DNA of 64,000 bases from Lumbricus terrestris. Taxonomy: Eukaryota > Annelida > Clitellata > Crassiclitellata > Lumbricidae. The notes below the pieces were generated by a model that made no database searches, was not told the DNA's origin, and saw only the letters and a list, made by a program, of their open reading frames with translations. Shown one piece after another: positions 22,601 to 35,127 of this stretch. A program made the position numbers and the translations under genes. Numbering within the stretch: position 1 is the first letter of the stretch; the number at the start of each line of letters is the position of its first letter. Location of the stretch: contig OX457047.1 of assembly GCA_949752735.1 (NCBI GenBank), positions 42,669,445 to 42,733,444 on the forward strand, in the 5' to 3' direction.

Positions 22601-25600
22601 GATCAATAAATCAGTTAATTACTCATTTGATCAATAAATCAGTTAATTGCTCATTTGATCAATAAGTCATTTACCACTCATTCAGTCAATAAATCAGTTA
22701 ATTACTCATTTGATCAATAAGTCAGTTAATTACTCATTTGATCAATAAATCAGTTAATTACTCATTTGATCAATAAATCAGTTTATTACTCATTTGATCA
22801 ATAAGTCAGTTAATTACTCATTTGATCAATAAATCAGTTAATTACTCATTTGATCAATAAGTCAGTTAATTACTCATTCAGTCAATAAATCAGTTACTTA
22901 CTCATTTGATCAATAAGTCATTTACCACTCATTCAGTCAATAGATGAGTTAATTACTCATTTGTTCAATAAATCAGTTAATTACTCATTTGATCAATAAA
23001 TCAGTTAATTTCTCATTTGGTCAATAAGTCATTTACCACTCATTCAGTCAATAGATCAGTTAATCACTCATTTGGTAAGTTAATCACTTTCTAAGAGGCG
23101 CTCCCAGCCACAGCTAAAAAAGTAGGATTTGAGACTTTAAAAATGCAGTGGAATTTAGCCTAGGCATAAGTCGCAAGGTTAGTGGGAGGCCATTCCAGAT
23201 AACGGGACCCGCAACAGAAAATGCTTGGCGCTGTGTGGTAAAAGTGCGAGCTCGCAGAACCAAAGGCTCTCCCGTTGCCGCAGAGCGAAGAGCTTGACAT
23301 GCTGCAAGGTAAGGTCAGAGACAGGTCGACAAACTCTAGACAAGGACGATGGAGCACAGGCAAGATGGCATCAGTCAACAATGCGTAAATCACTTAGTCA
23401 TTCAATGAGTCAGCCGATCACTCATTCAGTCAACAACACATGAATCACTCGGTCGGTCAGTGTGTCAGTCAACAACACATGAATCAGTCAGTTAGTGAGT
23501 AAGTCAACAACACACACGAATCACTCAGTCAGTCAGTGGGTCAGTCGGCAACACATTGATCACTCAGTCAGTGAGTCAGTCTAAATGAGTCAGTCAAGAC
23601 ATGAATCACTCAGTGTGTCAGTCAACAACACATGATTCACTCAGTCAGTCAATGAGTCATTCAACAACACATGGATCACTCAGTGAACAACACATGGATC
23701 AGTGAGTCAGTCAGCAACACATTAATAATCATTCAGTCAGTCAGTTAACAATACAGTCACTCATTTAGTCAATAACTTAATTTTACAATGTTATTTCTGT
23801 TTGAGACAGTTTGTTTTAACAGCAGGATGTATTACATTCTATTAGCATCTTAGATTTACTGTTATTAATAGCACTTTAGCCTGTGGGGGTGAGGAATTGT
23901 CTAAGGGAAGTGTGGATCATTTACTGTTTTCTTTATGATAGGGCTGTACGGCTACGAGGAGCATCGGAATGGTAGCTACAAGGACTCTTCCTGGTTGTCC
24001 AACCCGGATAAACGTATGTATAATGTCATGGCTCTTAAGTTACATGTTGTATTACATAGATCTCGAGTACTAAATTCTAGAGAAATTTATGTGTTCAAGA
24101 CACAACTTTTTCATGAGCATTGCAAATTTGCCACAAATAGACACCTTGACTTATAATTACCTTGGTATTTACAGTATTTGTTCATTAGGCACATGTTATT
24201 CAATTGATTTAACATGTGTTATCAAACTTGTCACGTGTGTGTTAACAATAGTGATCACTCTAAACCTATGAACTTATTGAACTATAATTTTATCTTTTGG
24301 TTAACATCGTCAAGGTGACATCTCAGTTTGCTAGAAACCCAGAAGCTAGACAATGTAGAGTTTACTTAGCCTGTTACATTTAACCATAAAACTAGTCTTC
24401 TGAACGGTAAATACTAGCAGTGAAATATATAGTTACTTTTTATATGCCTAAGCATTTACGATCATTTGCAGTTGGTGACGTTTTTCATTTTTCAGCGGAT
24501 TTCGTAATGTTCCCTGATGGTGGCTACATCTACACCACATGCCCTCAGGACGTTTTGAACGAGTTGACGGTTGTCCTCATTCTCGACGTCCTCATCGGCG
24601 GATCCGCGCTGGTTCTAAATGTTATTACTGTTTCTTCTCTCCATTTCATGTAGACGGCATTATGTGCCATCATCTGATGTAGATTTTCGTTTTCTGATGT
24701 AGGCATATTTGCAAAGAATAACTCTGGAACTCCAGTGCAGGCTGACAACACACATTTTAAAGACATTTGGGCCATACTATCATCACACCTACTAAATAAT
24801 TATCACTGATCTGTTATACCTATCTTGTGCTGCCTACATTAAAAAAAATTTTACATCGGTTTTCCCAACCTGTTTTGCTCTGACCCCAGCTAAATCAGGA
24901 CTTCATAGACCAATTCACCTCCAGACTGACAGGCTCTGCTATGGCAGTACTAACAGCACTAACCACCAGCCTTCTGGAATTACTAGGAGCGAATCAGTGT
25001 ATTCATCCCTTGTCCTGAACTTTAGCAAAGCTGACTTGTGTTTTAACGAACACATTCTGTTTTTATGAGTTGTGTTTTTTAATGAGTTATGCTTTTTGTT
25101 ATAGGAATGTGGCGTTTCGTTCACGTCCGTCGTTTCTGCCTACTATTCCACGTTGTCTCTCGTCCTTCTCATCGTTGTAAGCAAGGTAATCACACAAAAT
25201 TATCATGTCCTGCAATTGCATTGTAAATGTTGGATTCTTAAGTAACTCCTTAGTGCAAGACATTGGCTTTCTTTATCTGCGCTGTTGCATGAATTTGAGA
25301 TTATGCATTCCTAACAAAATCCAAAATGGTTTGGTTTTATTCTAGACTAATTTTACTTCAGGCCTAATATAGTTTAAAGAGCTATTTTATTTTTGGCTTC
25401 ATCATTGTCATTGCCTCTGTCTGAAGCGCTGTCATTGCGATGAATTTTCACCATTTGGCTTCTTTGCGTCAAGGCCACAGGCTGTGTGGACTTAATTTTA
25501 TACTGCACACCTAAAACTACTGATGTTGCAGAGCCTGGAATGCTGCTATAATCATGTATTCCGCAGGATTTTCTTTTGAGCAGATGGCTGAACTAATCTA

Positions 25601-28600
25601 GCTGCCTTAGACTTTTTTCTTATTAAAAAAACCCGTAATTTTTTCGTTTCGTATTTTTCTTATCATTTTATTCCGTTTTTTAAATTTTTTATGTAACTTT
25701 ATTTAGTTTTTTATTTTCTATCTTCCTTAATTTTATTTTTGTCTGATATTTCTTACATTTCACCATACTCTCAAAAATTCCACTAGCTAATGCCATCATT
25801 TGATCATTTAACGCCATCATTTGTGAAGTAACAACTTGCATAAAGATGGTTTTTAAGTGCAGTTAAGATGTATCAACTTAGTCAAATTATTTTCGTTTTT
25901 CGTTTTTTGTCATTGTTTCCTTCTAGAAAACAACATTTTATTCCGTTTTTTCTCCGTTTCCATCGTTTTTAAAATCTATGGTGAACTGGATTATCTGTTT
26001 CTTTCAGCAAAATGAGCAACTTCCGTGGTTGGCATCGGTTAACATAATGAGGTAAATTCACTTTTATCGTATCTAACTTTATGTGTATATACTGTACAAA
26101 CAGTTAATATTACACTATGCAATGTTGTGTAAAGCGATTTATACAGCACCAAATAGAAGGCTAGTTTTTAATTCGGATGTTTTGCTGACTCAGCTATTGC
26201 ATTTCTTTCCACGCCTCCATTCCAAATCAACGGCGTATCATGATAAGTCTTTAGGTAGTGAGGACATGCTCGACATTGCTTTATGGTAATTGTATACTCC
26301 AACTTTCTAATGCGCTATTCTGCTGCGGATCACAGGGAACCAGCTTATTCAGGAGCACTTCTATAGCCTCTTATGATTATAAATTCATGATAAATGTTTC
26401 TTTCAGGTATGAGGAGAAGTTGAGCAGTATCATCGTTACATCGTTCTACTTCGTTAAGCTTCAGTCGACTCCACTCAGGTTCATCTTAAGCGAGGTGAGT
26501 TATAAAATTCTCTTCCGGCACATATTTTTATTTGACGCTCGGTTGTCTTCAAATGTGCCATATGAGAACTAATTGTATTGTATTGTATCTGACCATTTAT
26601 AAAGCGCTTCTCGCAGCAAGAGCCTTTCAGAAGCGCTCCCCGTGCGTTCAACCCCGAGAAAACAGGCAAGACTAATGTAAGGTTCTTAATCATTTAATCG
26701 CGATTGTGCTCTTGAGTGGTAAAGATGCTGTATAAATATCCAGACAATATATAATTTGCATTTAAACTACGGATAAAACTCTTCTGGTTCAATGCTATGC
26801 ATGCGTGAACGGAGTGAAGTCACAATTCGTTTAAGTTGGCAATGTAGCATTGTTATGTCATCTGTGGTAGTAAGAGCTCTGCAGGTACCCTGCACTTAAT
26901 TTTATATAGAAATGTTGAGTTTCCAAGTTTGGTTCCCATCTAAAAGTTATTGTTTAATTTAATTTTATGAAGTTAATTCAGGTTTTTTTGTTTGTCTAGA
27001 TATTGAAAATTCACTTGAAAGCTCGACTCTCGCATGACATCATTCAAGTCGTCTTCTTCCTTGCGTCGTATTACAGCGGGTATGTTATGTATCCGGTGGT
27101 TTATGCTATATTGTTGGATGCAGTGGTTCCACTCAACCTGAAATTTGAAAGTTGACCTGAAATCTGACTCTGTCCTGAAATTAAAAGGCACTTATTGAAA
27201 TTTCTTAAGACCTTGATATTCTACCTTAGCTTCCTGCTTTGTCTGTTAAATTTCGCATTGGCAATATGGGTCTTGGCCAAGTCCAAGTGCTCTTTCAGAT
27301 TTGTTGAGACATAATTGGATTCAAGAATGTTAATTCTTTGACCTGCAGTCAATCTCTTTTTTTGATTAGGTTCAACAAGTCTTTCCTCAGCAAATGAAAT
27401 TTCTTTGTCGCTTACTGGCATTTAATCATGCACATTTTATCCAGTTCATACTGACTTGCCCAGCAAGCTCTTAATGCATCATTTCCACATTGATCAGCTT
27501 TCTAATGATGTCTTTTTCTGGTTTAATTTCTCGACTGGACAACAAGAAGATTATGCAGAAGTGCAATTTGACAATAACTCGAAGAATCTGATCCGATCTC
27601 TCGTTTCCGACTTAGCCTTCTGTCCAGCTGTGCGCTCTGTTGCTATTGGGGAGCTCCTGGTCCCTCGGGCATTTTGGTTAGACAGCGTTTGCCACAAGTT
27701 CTTTTTGAGTATGGTCAGTTATACCCTGCCGGTTAGGACGGGGGTTTATAAAGCAATTCAAAAACCAGTGTAAATTAAAGCAGTTATTATTTAGCCAACA
27801 AAATTAACGCTAAGTTCCCGTGAATAACACGGTTTAGTCGATGGTTGATAATCTAATCAAATCCGATGTTATTTTAACTACCCCGGACCTCGACCGATTC
27901 CCGACCAAGGTTTCCCCCCTTCCCCAACAATTCCGGTTATGACTCGCGGCTTGTTGAACGTCCAAGGTTCCTTAGGTGGGACCGTTTACTCTGGGACAAC
28001 TTTCGCTTCCGAAGATTCACTGCGTCATTATGTCGTTGCGGTTCCAAGTTGCTCGTGAAGATCAACGGCTTTGTTGCGGCGAGAGACCTGTTGCTTCAAC
28101 CAAGGGGATTCTTGCGTCGAGAGACCTGTTGCTTTGACCAAGGGGATTCTTGCGTCGAGAGACCTATTGCTTCAACCAAGGGGATTCTTGCGTCGAGAGA
28201 CCTGTTGCTTCAACCAAGGGGATTCTTGCGTCGAGAGACCTGTTGCTTCAACCAATGGGATTCTTGCGTCGAGAGACCTGTTGCTTTGACCAAGGGATTC
28301 TTGCGTCGAGAGACCTGTTGCTTCAACCAAGGGGATTCTTGCGTCGAGAGACCTGTTGCTTCAACCAATGGGATTCTTGCGTCGAGAGACCTGTTGCTTC
28401 AACCAAGGGGATTCTTGCGTCGAGAGACCTGTTGCTTCAACCAAGGGGATTCTTGCGTCGAGAGACCTGTTGCTTCAACCAAGGGGATTCTTGCGTCGAG
28501 AGACCTGTTGCTTCAACCAATGGGATTCTTGCGTCGAGAGACCTGTTGCTTTGACCAAGGGATTCTTGCGTCGAGAGACCTGTTGCTTCAACCAAGGGGA

Positions 28601-31600
28601 TTCTTGCGTCGAGAGACCTGTTGCTTCAACCAAGGGGATTCTTGCGTCGAGAGACCTGTTGCTTCAACCAAGGGGATTCTTGCGTCGAGAGACCTGTTGC
28701 ACCGACGAATGGCACACCTCGTTCGTCTAGAGTCCAACGATATCCGTTGGTGGAGAACCCCGTTGCGTGTTCAAACCAACGGCTCCGTCCGTCGAGTGAC
28801 CCGCTGCGTAGTCCAGCGTTGGTCTTTACTCGTACGTAGACATTTCTCCCGTTTCTCCAATGCTCCTGGCACATTCTGTGTCTGACCCATCTGTCGTTTG
28901 CCTCCGAATCGTCTTGTCTCCAGCTCATCTCGACTCGGACTAAATAGGCGTTGCCTTCCACTCCCTGACGTTGCTTCGTTGCCCATCTCTTTGGACGGCC
29001 CTTCACTTTAGAACCCCTCGGTCACCATGTATCGACCCATCGTACCTACGTACCCATCGCCGGCTCATTTATATATTTTATGCCTAAGAGAAATACGAGG
29101 CGTCTCAATAGACTTAATTAAAGTCACAGTGGCATTAAAAGAAATCCCTCCTACCCGGAGGTGTCTACAGCGTACACTGAACTAAATCTACATATATACA
29201 CTATTTCCAACCTGCTATGAGTTGTCTAAATATATTTTAGAATAAAGCTTTTTTTATTTTTCAAATTTTATTATTCTGTGTACGACAAAACTGTCCAAAA
29301 ATATTTCTGAACTTGCGTATTTTTTGGAGTGAGACCCCCAAAACTGACAGAGCATTAGTGGAAACGGGCGATGAGATATGGAAGATCATTAACTACTTTA
29401 TTATGTAACTTCTAGTATTCTATTAGACATATTTCTAATAATTTTAAATTTTGATGAATTATTACAATGATTATAGCAAATTGAAAGAAGGTCTTTTTCA
29501 TCTATTGATCTGTGAGTCTTTTAATTTTGTTTTCCTAACCTTGTGGCAACTTTGTATATATATATATATTCTGTTAGCCAGAGTATTTGTGAACATTCAA
29601 TTTTACATAGATTTGTTTTTCATGTGTAAGACAATTGTTATTTAAACATCTGAATTTTGACAGAGGGTGGTACCTTGTTATGGTGACTGAAATAGTCGGA
29701 AGGATTGTCGTTGTTTCCGTCAGGGTGTTGAGGCGATTTCAGACGTTCCGAATCTGTTGCATGTGAGTACTCATCAAATGAAATTGAATATTTCAAGAGC
29801 TAATTTATGAATCTGGACCAAATGCATAGTAAATTGATCTAAAGATAATGCTAGTTGTAATCCTTTGGTGGCAATTTCTGGAAATAGTGTTCTGTGTCAC
29901 CGATCCTGTTTTCGCCATGGTAATCAGGATCCTACATAGCAAGTTACAGAAATATGAATCCTGAAACTAAGTGAGAAAGTTGATTTTCTAAAAATTACGC
30001 TTCACGGAGGTGAAAATGATGCCTTTTGTGATATTGTCTATATCAGGTTGGTTATCAAGTATATATCAAAGTATGTAAAGGTGGAGAGTATGGAATTCAT
30101 GCTCACAGGGTTATGCTTTTAAGGTGAAAATCTGATAAATCTATGACAGAATCACATGAGATATCACACTAATGGATATTTTGTTATAACTACTGGTCTA
30201 GAGCCATAATTCGACAAAATTATTTGAGTAGTTAAAATTCAGATTTTATTCAGCTTCACACATATCTATATATGTAGATTCAAATTTGTGGAAAGGCAAG
30301 TGCTTTTTTCAAATGAAACTGATTTTACAGTATGCATTGTTACTAGCATTTTAACAATAGCCTCATGCTAAATACAAAATCATTGTGAGCCTTATCAGTT
30401 GCAGTATTTAAATGTAGACTATTTGTTTTATGTTTTAACCTGGTTTTTCACTGATGATCAAAGACTGTTTTTGTGTGTGTGTGTGTGCATAACTGTAGAC
30501 GGACTGTCATTGTCGTCCTTGTTCTGGTTGGTGAACTGCTCGTGCTTTTAGCAATACGAAGGCATGTAGCATTCTAATGTATGCTTTTGCACTATAATTT
30601 CATCTGACTGTAATAATCAAGTTTCTGATCAACATGGGAAGAGATATAATTATATACAATAATTATATACAAACTCCCTTTCTTTAGCAATTTTTATTAT
30701 TATTCACAATGTGAAGCAGTTCGGCACGTAGGGACCAATCTATGGAAATCATTGGTAATGATGCTTATTGGATGATGCAAGACTGGAGCCAGGATTGCTT
30801 GAAATGGTCTAGTATCAGTGTTGAGTTACAGTCTACTAGAGATTGCAGGCAAATGAATTTTCAATTGAAACAGCAAGATGGGCCAGCTGGCAGAGGTCGT
30901 ATTGTATTGTATTAATATTTATAAAGCGCCTCTACTAGGGTGAACTGCTCAGAGGCGCTTCCCAGTGCACAATACCACAACATAGAAAAAAATTTAAGAG
31001 AAAAAATGAAAGGGAGGATTACCAGCTAAAATTTGAGATTGAGTAGATGGGGAGAGCATATTCCAAAGAGAGGTGCCAACTGAGGTAGAGAAATAGGACG
31101 GAGTCATAGCTGTTCTAGTATGAGGAACTAGAAGGTTAAATATGTTGGGAGGTTTGACTCAGGTTGGATTGATAGGCAGTTGAAGAATAGAAGATGGGAT
31201 TGCAAGGTAATGAAGGCTAACATAGAGAAAGTGTCCATGCTGAAAGTAGTCCAGCTACAAAGGGCCATGTATAGCACCTCATTAGACCTATGTGACACCC
31301 TGCTTTCTTTGTTTTCTTTCAGGTGGAGCAATTTCGGTCCGTGGCAGATGTATGTAAATAAAGTTTTCTTCAATGTTGTTTGAATCTACCATAAATGGGT
31401 GCTTAGACGTTAGTTGCCGGTGTTCAATATATATTTTTTCATGCGCTATTGTGTTCTATATTCTAACGATTGATGGGTTACCATATTAGCGGGATTCTTC
31501 ATCCTTTCTAGGTTCCCCCTATATATTTGTTCATTGATCGTGCTGGAAAGCACATCCAGGTTAGGTAAAAAATAAAATTGTCCGTTTGTTGAGCATTGTC

Positions 31601-34384
31601 ATTGTTCTCATAAAAAGAATTGTATGCCAGTTTCTATAATTGGCTATGTAGTTTTTGTCGTCATTGACTGGATGTTAAATTCGTTCGGTCAAGGATGAGA
31701 ATCTGAATGCCACTCACAAAGAATTTTAAGTTTTGCTATTCCAATTGAAAGTCCCACTATCAGTGGGCTTTAAGGTGGACAGACAGACAGACAGAAGGAG
31801 AGAGGGGAGAGGGAGGAAGACAGAAAGACAGGCAAACAGAGACAGACAGACAGACACGGAGGCTGGCCACCTACTCTCTTTACTCTACTCTACTTTCAGG
31901 ATCGTTATCTACATCTCTCTCTCTTCTTAAGACCTATTTTTTCTCTGGAGGTTATCGCACTGGGAGCGCTACTGAATGGCCTTGGTTGTGAGCGACGCTA
32001 TAGAAATTACTAATTACATTACATTACTCTCATATGCTGCTCAGGGCTAAAATAATGAGGTCAAAAGGTCAGGCAAAAAAGTAATGGTGTGTTTCCGGAA
32101 GCATAGGTTTAAAAAATTGGGTAGAAAGGTAGAAAAATATTTTTATTTTGGTAAAATATTTTTTATTGTGACATCCAAAAAATTTTGTCACTACCCTTTT
32201 TTGCACAAATGTACACGCTGCAACGAAGTACGTTTTCTAAGCAAGTATTAACTACGATTTGCAGAATGTTTTTACCTACAAACTGCTTTAGAAAAACGAT
32301 GCTATTAATTTCATTTTGTTGACATCTTTTTCTGGCAAGGTGGAGTGGGAGGGAAGGGGAAGATGAGTGGGAACATAACATCACCACTGGGGTCATTTGA
32401 GACTGGCAAAGCCAGTGAGTATTTACCACTTTGGTTACTCAGCCACCATTAGAGTGGCTCAAGTAGCACTGCAAGTGACCATTATATATTTATATATATA
32501 TACATACATATATAAGTGTGTGTATATAAACACAGGAATATTTGTAGGACACATACGCTGAGGTAAGATGCTCGAGGTAGCCTAGCTAATCTGCATAGAG
32601 GTACCCAGACAGGCTAGTGGACAATTCCTCACTTAGTTTATACAGCTACAAGGTTCTTATTGTGGATTGATCTTGGCCTAGTTATATGTAGCATCGGTCA
32701 GGTAAATATGAAGCATTGCTGATTGGCAGGCGGTTCTCTTTAGCCACACATTGTTTACAAAGAGAAGATCTCCCAAACCTTGACTTGAGATCTATTACTC
32801 TCTACCCCCCCCCCCCCCACCACCACCAACAATCGTCTGCCTTGTCAAACTGACCATGGGAAACTATTGATTGGTCTAATTAATGGGCCCTTTTATACAT
32901 TGAAAGACCACTGTTTACCAATGATGTCTGACTTAGGGAATGCTATAATTATAAGATCCAACTCTACACCTCGTACATGAAGGCAATGTCACTGTATTAT
33001 GTCAATACAATTAAAAACTTTTCACAAAATTACTTTTGTCGCAGCAATGAAAGTGGGTCGGTCGGGTTCTCGGAAACACAGCATTATTTTTTGCCGCATT
33101 AATGCTTAATCTCCATGGGTTTCTCTCAAGATCGGTTAAGGAATTTTTCTTCTTTTTTGCGGCTAAAATAATTGAATAAAATTGAGCTTAAATTGTAAAA
33201 AAATCATGTCTTACGTGCTGATATCGTTTGTTGATATCTTTTCTTTCCACAGATTCTTCCAATCTTGTTTCCTCTGCAACCTTATGTTTCAACTCCTCAG
33301 TGATGTTCGGGAAGCTGCTCGAGATCTCAAAGGTATGTTGTATAGTTATATATATATTCTGTACTCTCAAATGTGTGTAAACCAGATTAAAGAACTACTA
33401 ATCGTTTAACCCTAGCCCTAACACAGACCATGCTGCATGTAGCCATCAGTTGTGTGGTTAACTTGTAATCGCACAGTTTGGGTCTTCTGGTACCAGTTCG
33501 ACAGTCACAGTGTAGAGGCTTCAGCCCCACCCCTAATGGGGCGGAATGGGTGCTAGACTGGTTGGGGCGGTCGTGGTAGCCTCTTAGGTTTGAGTTGAAT
33601 AGGTGAAAATGCAACGCCATTATTGGCATTGCCCCGTAAATTTTTGTTCAATTGGAACATTTTTTTCTATCCACCCAGCACTGTGCCGGGTGGTGCTGAA
33701 TGGCCCTGGTGTCTTTCTTCTTAACTGCAAGGTTTCAGATGAATAGCTGTGAAACTGTGGCAGAGGTGTGGAAATAGTAGAATTAGGTTTTCCGTCCCCA
33801 CCCGCCCCTATGGTGAGGAGAAATTGTCAACTGGCTAGTTCTGGTGGCCCTCTGTCTAAGTGCAAGGTTTCAGGTCATTGGCTGCAACTTGTGTGCATGC
33901 ATTCTGGACAAACATATATACACAATTCATACGTATATACACTTATACATACACATTCTCTATTCTTTATTGATATTGATTATTGATTATACTTTGATAT
34001 CTCTGTCAGCCCGCTGTATGACAAGGACTTGAAAGTGCATTGTACAAATTGCTTTTTAAATTCTGAGCACCTATATAAATTTCCTGCATTATATTTGCTC
34101 AAAGACTTTTGCTTTCAGTTACAAAATTAGAATTTTTTGCAGAGACCATGACGAACACCCCTAATGTGCCTGGGCCGCCGCCGCCCGCTCCATTGGCTCC
34201 ACCGCCACCACTGGCCGCGGCTCCACCACCTCCGCCTCCACCAGCTCTGGCAGCTCCTCCAGCTGCACCTGCCAGAGGCGCAGCGCCACGTGGTCGAGGC
34301 GGCACGAAGCGTCCTCGAGGTGGAGCGAGATCTGCTCCTCCGAAGGTTGCTGCACCAGCGGCAACTGGAGGAGGGTCCCCATAA
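19640..34384 (+). CDS. Unrecognised multi-pass membrane protein, Pro/Ala and RGG-rich tail
   Basis: Exons inferred from splice signals and phase: 19640-19792 (ATG), 21679-21739, 23942-24013, 24496-about 24629, 25105-25185, 26008-26051, 26407-26494, 27000-27079, 29664-29762, 30499-30561, 31323-31349, 31512-31559, 33253-33332, 34143-34384 (TAA). Phases join without a stop, giving about 423 residues. Hydrophobic segments include VMYVAFAVMIGFLLISY (near residue 32), LTVVLILDVLIGG, TLSLVLLIVV, IIQVVFFLASYY, TVIVVLVLVGELLVLLAI and FPLYICSLIVL. The last exon encodes Pro/Ala runs and then RGAAPRGRGGTKRPRGG, a basic tail likely on the cytoplasmic side. The 30561 donor appears to be GC rather than GT, and 31323-31349 is a 27-base microexon. 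The end of the fourth exon is the least certain. I do not recognise the family; a receptor or channel-like role would be a guess. Confidence 0.7.
20000..20760 (-). mobile_element. RTE/Jockey-type LINE reverse transcriptase fragment
   Basis: The minus strand reads RFADDQAMVAG (catalytic [YF]ADD box, near 20735-20705), then CYLGTLITEDCKCTAEIKRR and IIWSVALYGAETWT, the conserved order of the RT thumb in RTE-like elements. Frame changes and stops show it is dead. It lies in the first intron of the membrane-protein gene. Confidence 0.85.
21830..23085. repeat. 28-bp satellite with a higher-order ~139-bp pattern
   Basis: About 45 units built on ttactcatttgatcaataa plus atcagttaa. Variant units (accactcattcag) recur at a fixed distance of about five units; gctcatttgatcaataagtc occurs at 22510 and 22649. 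Lies in the membrane-protein gene intron 21739-23942. Confidence 0.92.
23090..23370 (-). mobile_element. CR1/L2-like LINE 3' end
   Basis: The minus strand reads QAFSVAGPVIWNGLPLTLR-like sequence, then the reversed ctaagaggcgctcccagcc tail. It separates the regular 28-bp satellite from a looser array on its right. Confidence 0.75.
23385..23770. repeat. Degenerate tcagtcagtgagtcagtcaac array
   Basis: Irregular units of tcagtcagt and caacaacacatgaatcactc, apparently a diverged relative of the 28-bp satellite on the other side of the LINE end. Confidence 0.75.
25620..25985. mobile_element. Truncated copy of the AT-rich hAT-like family (CATAGATGTAAAA)
   Basis: Contains ttccgttttttctccgtttcc and ends with tttttaaaatctatg, resembling the reverse complement of the elements at 43365-44144 and 55563-55998. 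A left terminus is not clear. Confidence 0.55.
26570..26685 (-). mobile_element. LINE/SINE 3' tail
   Basis: attgtattgtatctgacc, then tttataaagcgcttct and cagaagcgctcccc: reversed tail with a TAATA-like end. Confidence 0.6.
28062..28705. repeat. 39-bp minisatellite, about 16 copies
   Basis: Unit contains gattcttgcgtcgagagacc, then tgttgcttcaaccaagggg. 39 is a multiple of three, so no frame accumulates stops and several long overlapping readings appear, the longest 278 codons (28049-28885). The four overlapping readings are the same peptide out of register. Copies with 38 bp shift frame. In the membrane-protein gene intron 27079-29664. Confidence 0.93.
28706..29060. other. Higher-GC stretch next to the minisatellite
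   Basis: Unlike the AT-rich intron around it. The minus strand reads GRPKRWATKQRQGVEGN, then WRQDDSEANDRWVRHR, faintly like the GRP..RW C-terminal motif of RTE-type LINEs, but not enough to assign. Confidence 0.3.
30905..31150 (-). mobile_element. LINE 3' end
   Basis: Begins tattgtattaatatttataaagcgcc, then cagaggcgcttcccag, then sequence whose minus strand has a degenerate SLWNML-type motif. Reversed tail at the left side. Confidence 0.65.
31870..32035 (+). mobile_element. LINE 3' end (attacattacat tail)
   Basis: Reads LKTYFFSGGYRTGSATEW and a stop, then gcgacgctatagaaattac and attacattacat. Same family as 13815-14090. Preceded by a (CAGA)n run at 31778-31860. Confidence 0.7.
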
Positions 34385-34560
34385 TCAACCTCATCATCAT
34401 CATCATCATCACCACCACCACCGTCATCATCATATTTGTACTCATCATCATTGTGCTCATCATCGTTCTGCTCATCGTCATTGTGATCATCTGCATCATC
34501 ATATATCATCATCATCATCATCATCATCATCTTTTTGTTCATCATCATCATCACCTTCAT
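34385..34560. repeat. (TCA)n microsatellite just after the membrane-protein stop
   Basis: Interrupted TCA/CCA run starting in the 3' UTR immediately after TAA 34382-34384. Met/Asp-rich readings on the minus strand are spurious. Confidence 0.88.
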
Positions 34561-35127
34561 TGGGGATCCTCCGGGAGGAAACAACTTCGGAGGAGGTTCG
34601 ATTAATCTAATCCTATCTATTCTAATTGTTCTGTTCTTGTGTTCTCTTATCTCATCTAATCCTATCTAACATGATCTAATCTCTGAACTTCTATGGCGAT
34701 AATATCATCGAGCTCAAAGCATCAGTCAATGAATGTAGCTGTGCAGAATCGTTGTGGCGCCTTGAATCTGCTCTTGAGTTGCTGTGGCGTTCAAGAATGC
34801 CTTGTTTCTGCTCTCTAAGGTGCCGTGACTGGATGATATTTGTGCAACGTTTTGTATAGTAAATTTTTTATTGGCACTTTAAATTAGAAGTTTGTTATGC
34901 TCTTTTCATTATTAGCATCCTTTTTACATGTCAGATATTCAAATAATTAAATAAAATAATTTCTTTCATAGTAAAATGCTTGTGGTAAGAGCCTGATTTG
35001 TATGCTGTGTTACTCAATTCATTGTTCTTCGACTGAATGACTGGTTGATTGATTTATTGATTGACTGATTGGTTGATGGATTAATTGACTGATTTAAGGT
35101 GGATTCATCTGTTCAAAATACAGGCGA

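Noticed and set aside
28049..28885. 278-codon reading on the plus strand
   Set aside because: Runs through a 39-bp minisatellite; the same peptide appears in other registers, so it is repeat, not a gene.
34099..34584. 161-codon minus-strand Met/Asp/Gly reading
   Set aside because: Antisense of the Pro/Ala-rich exon plus (TCA)n repeat.
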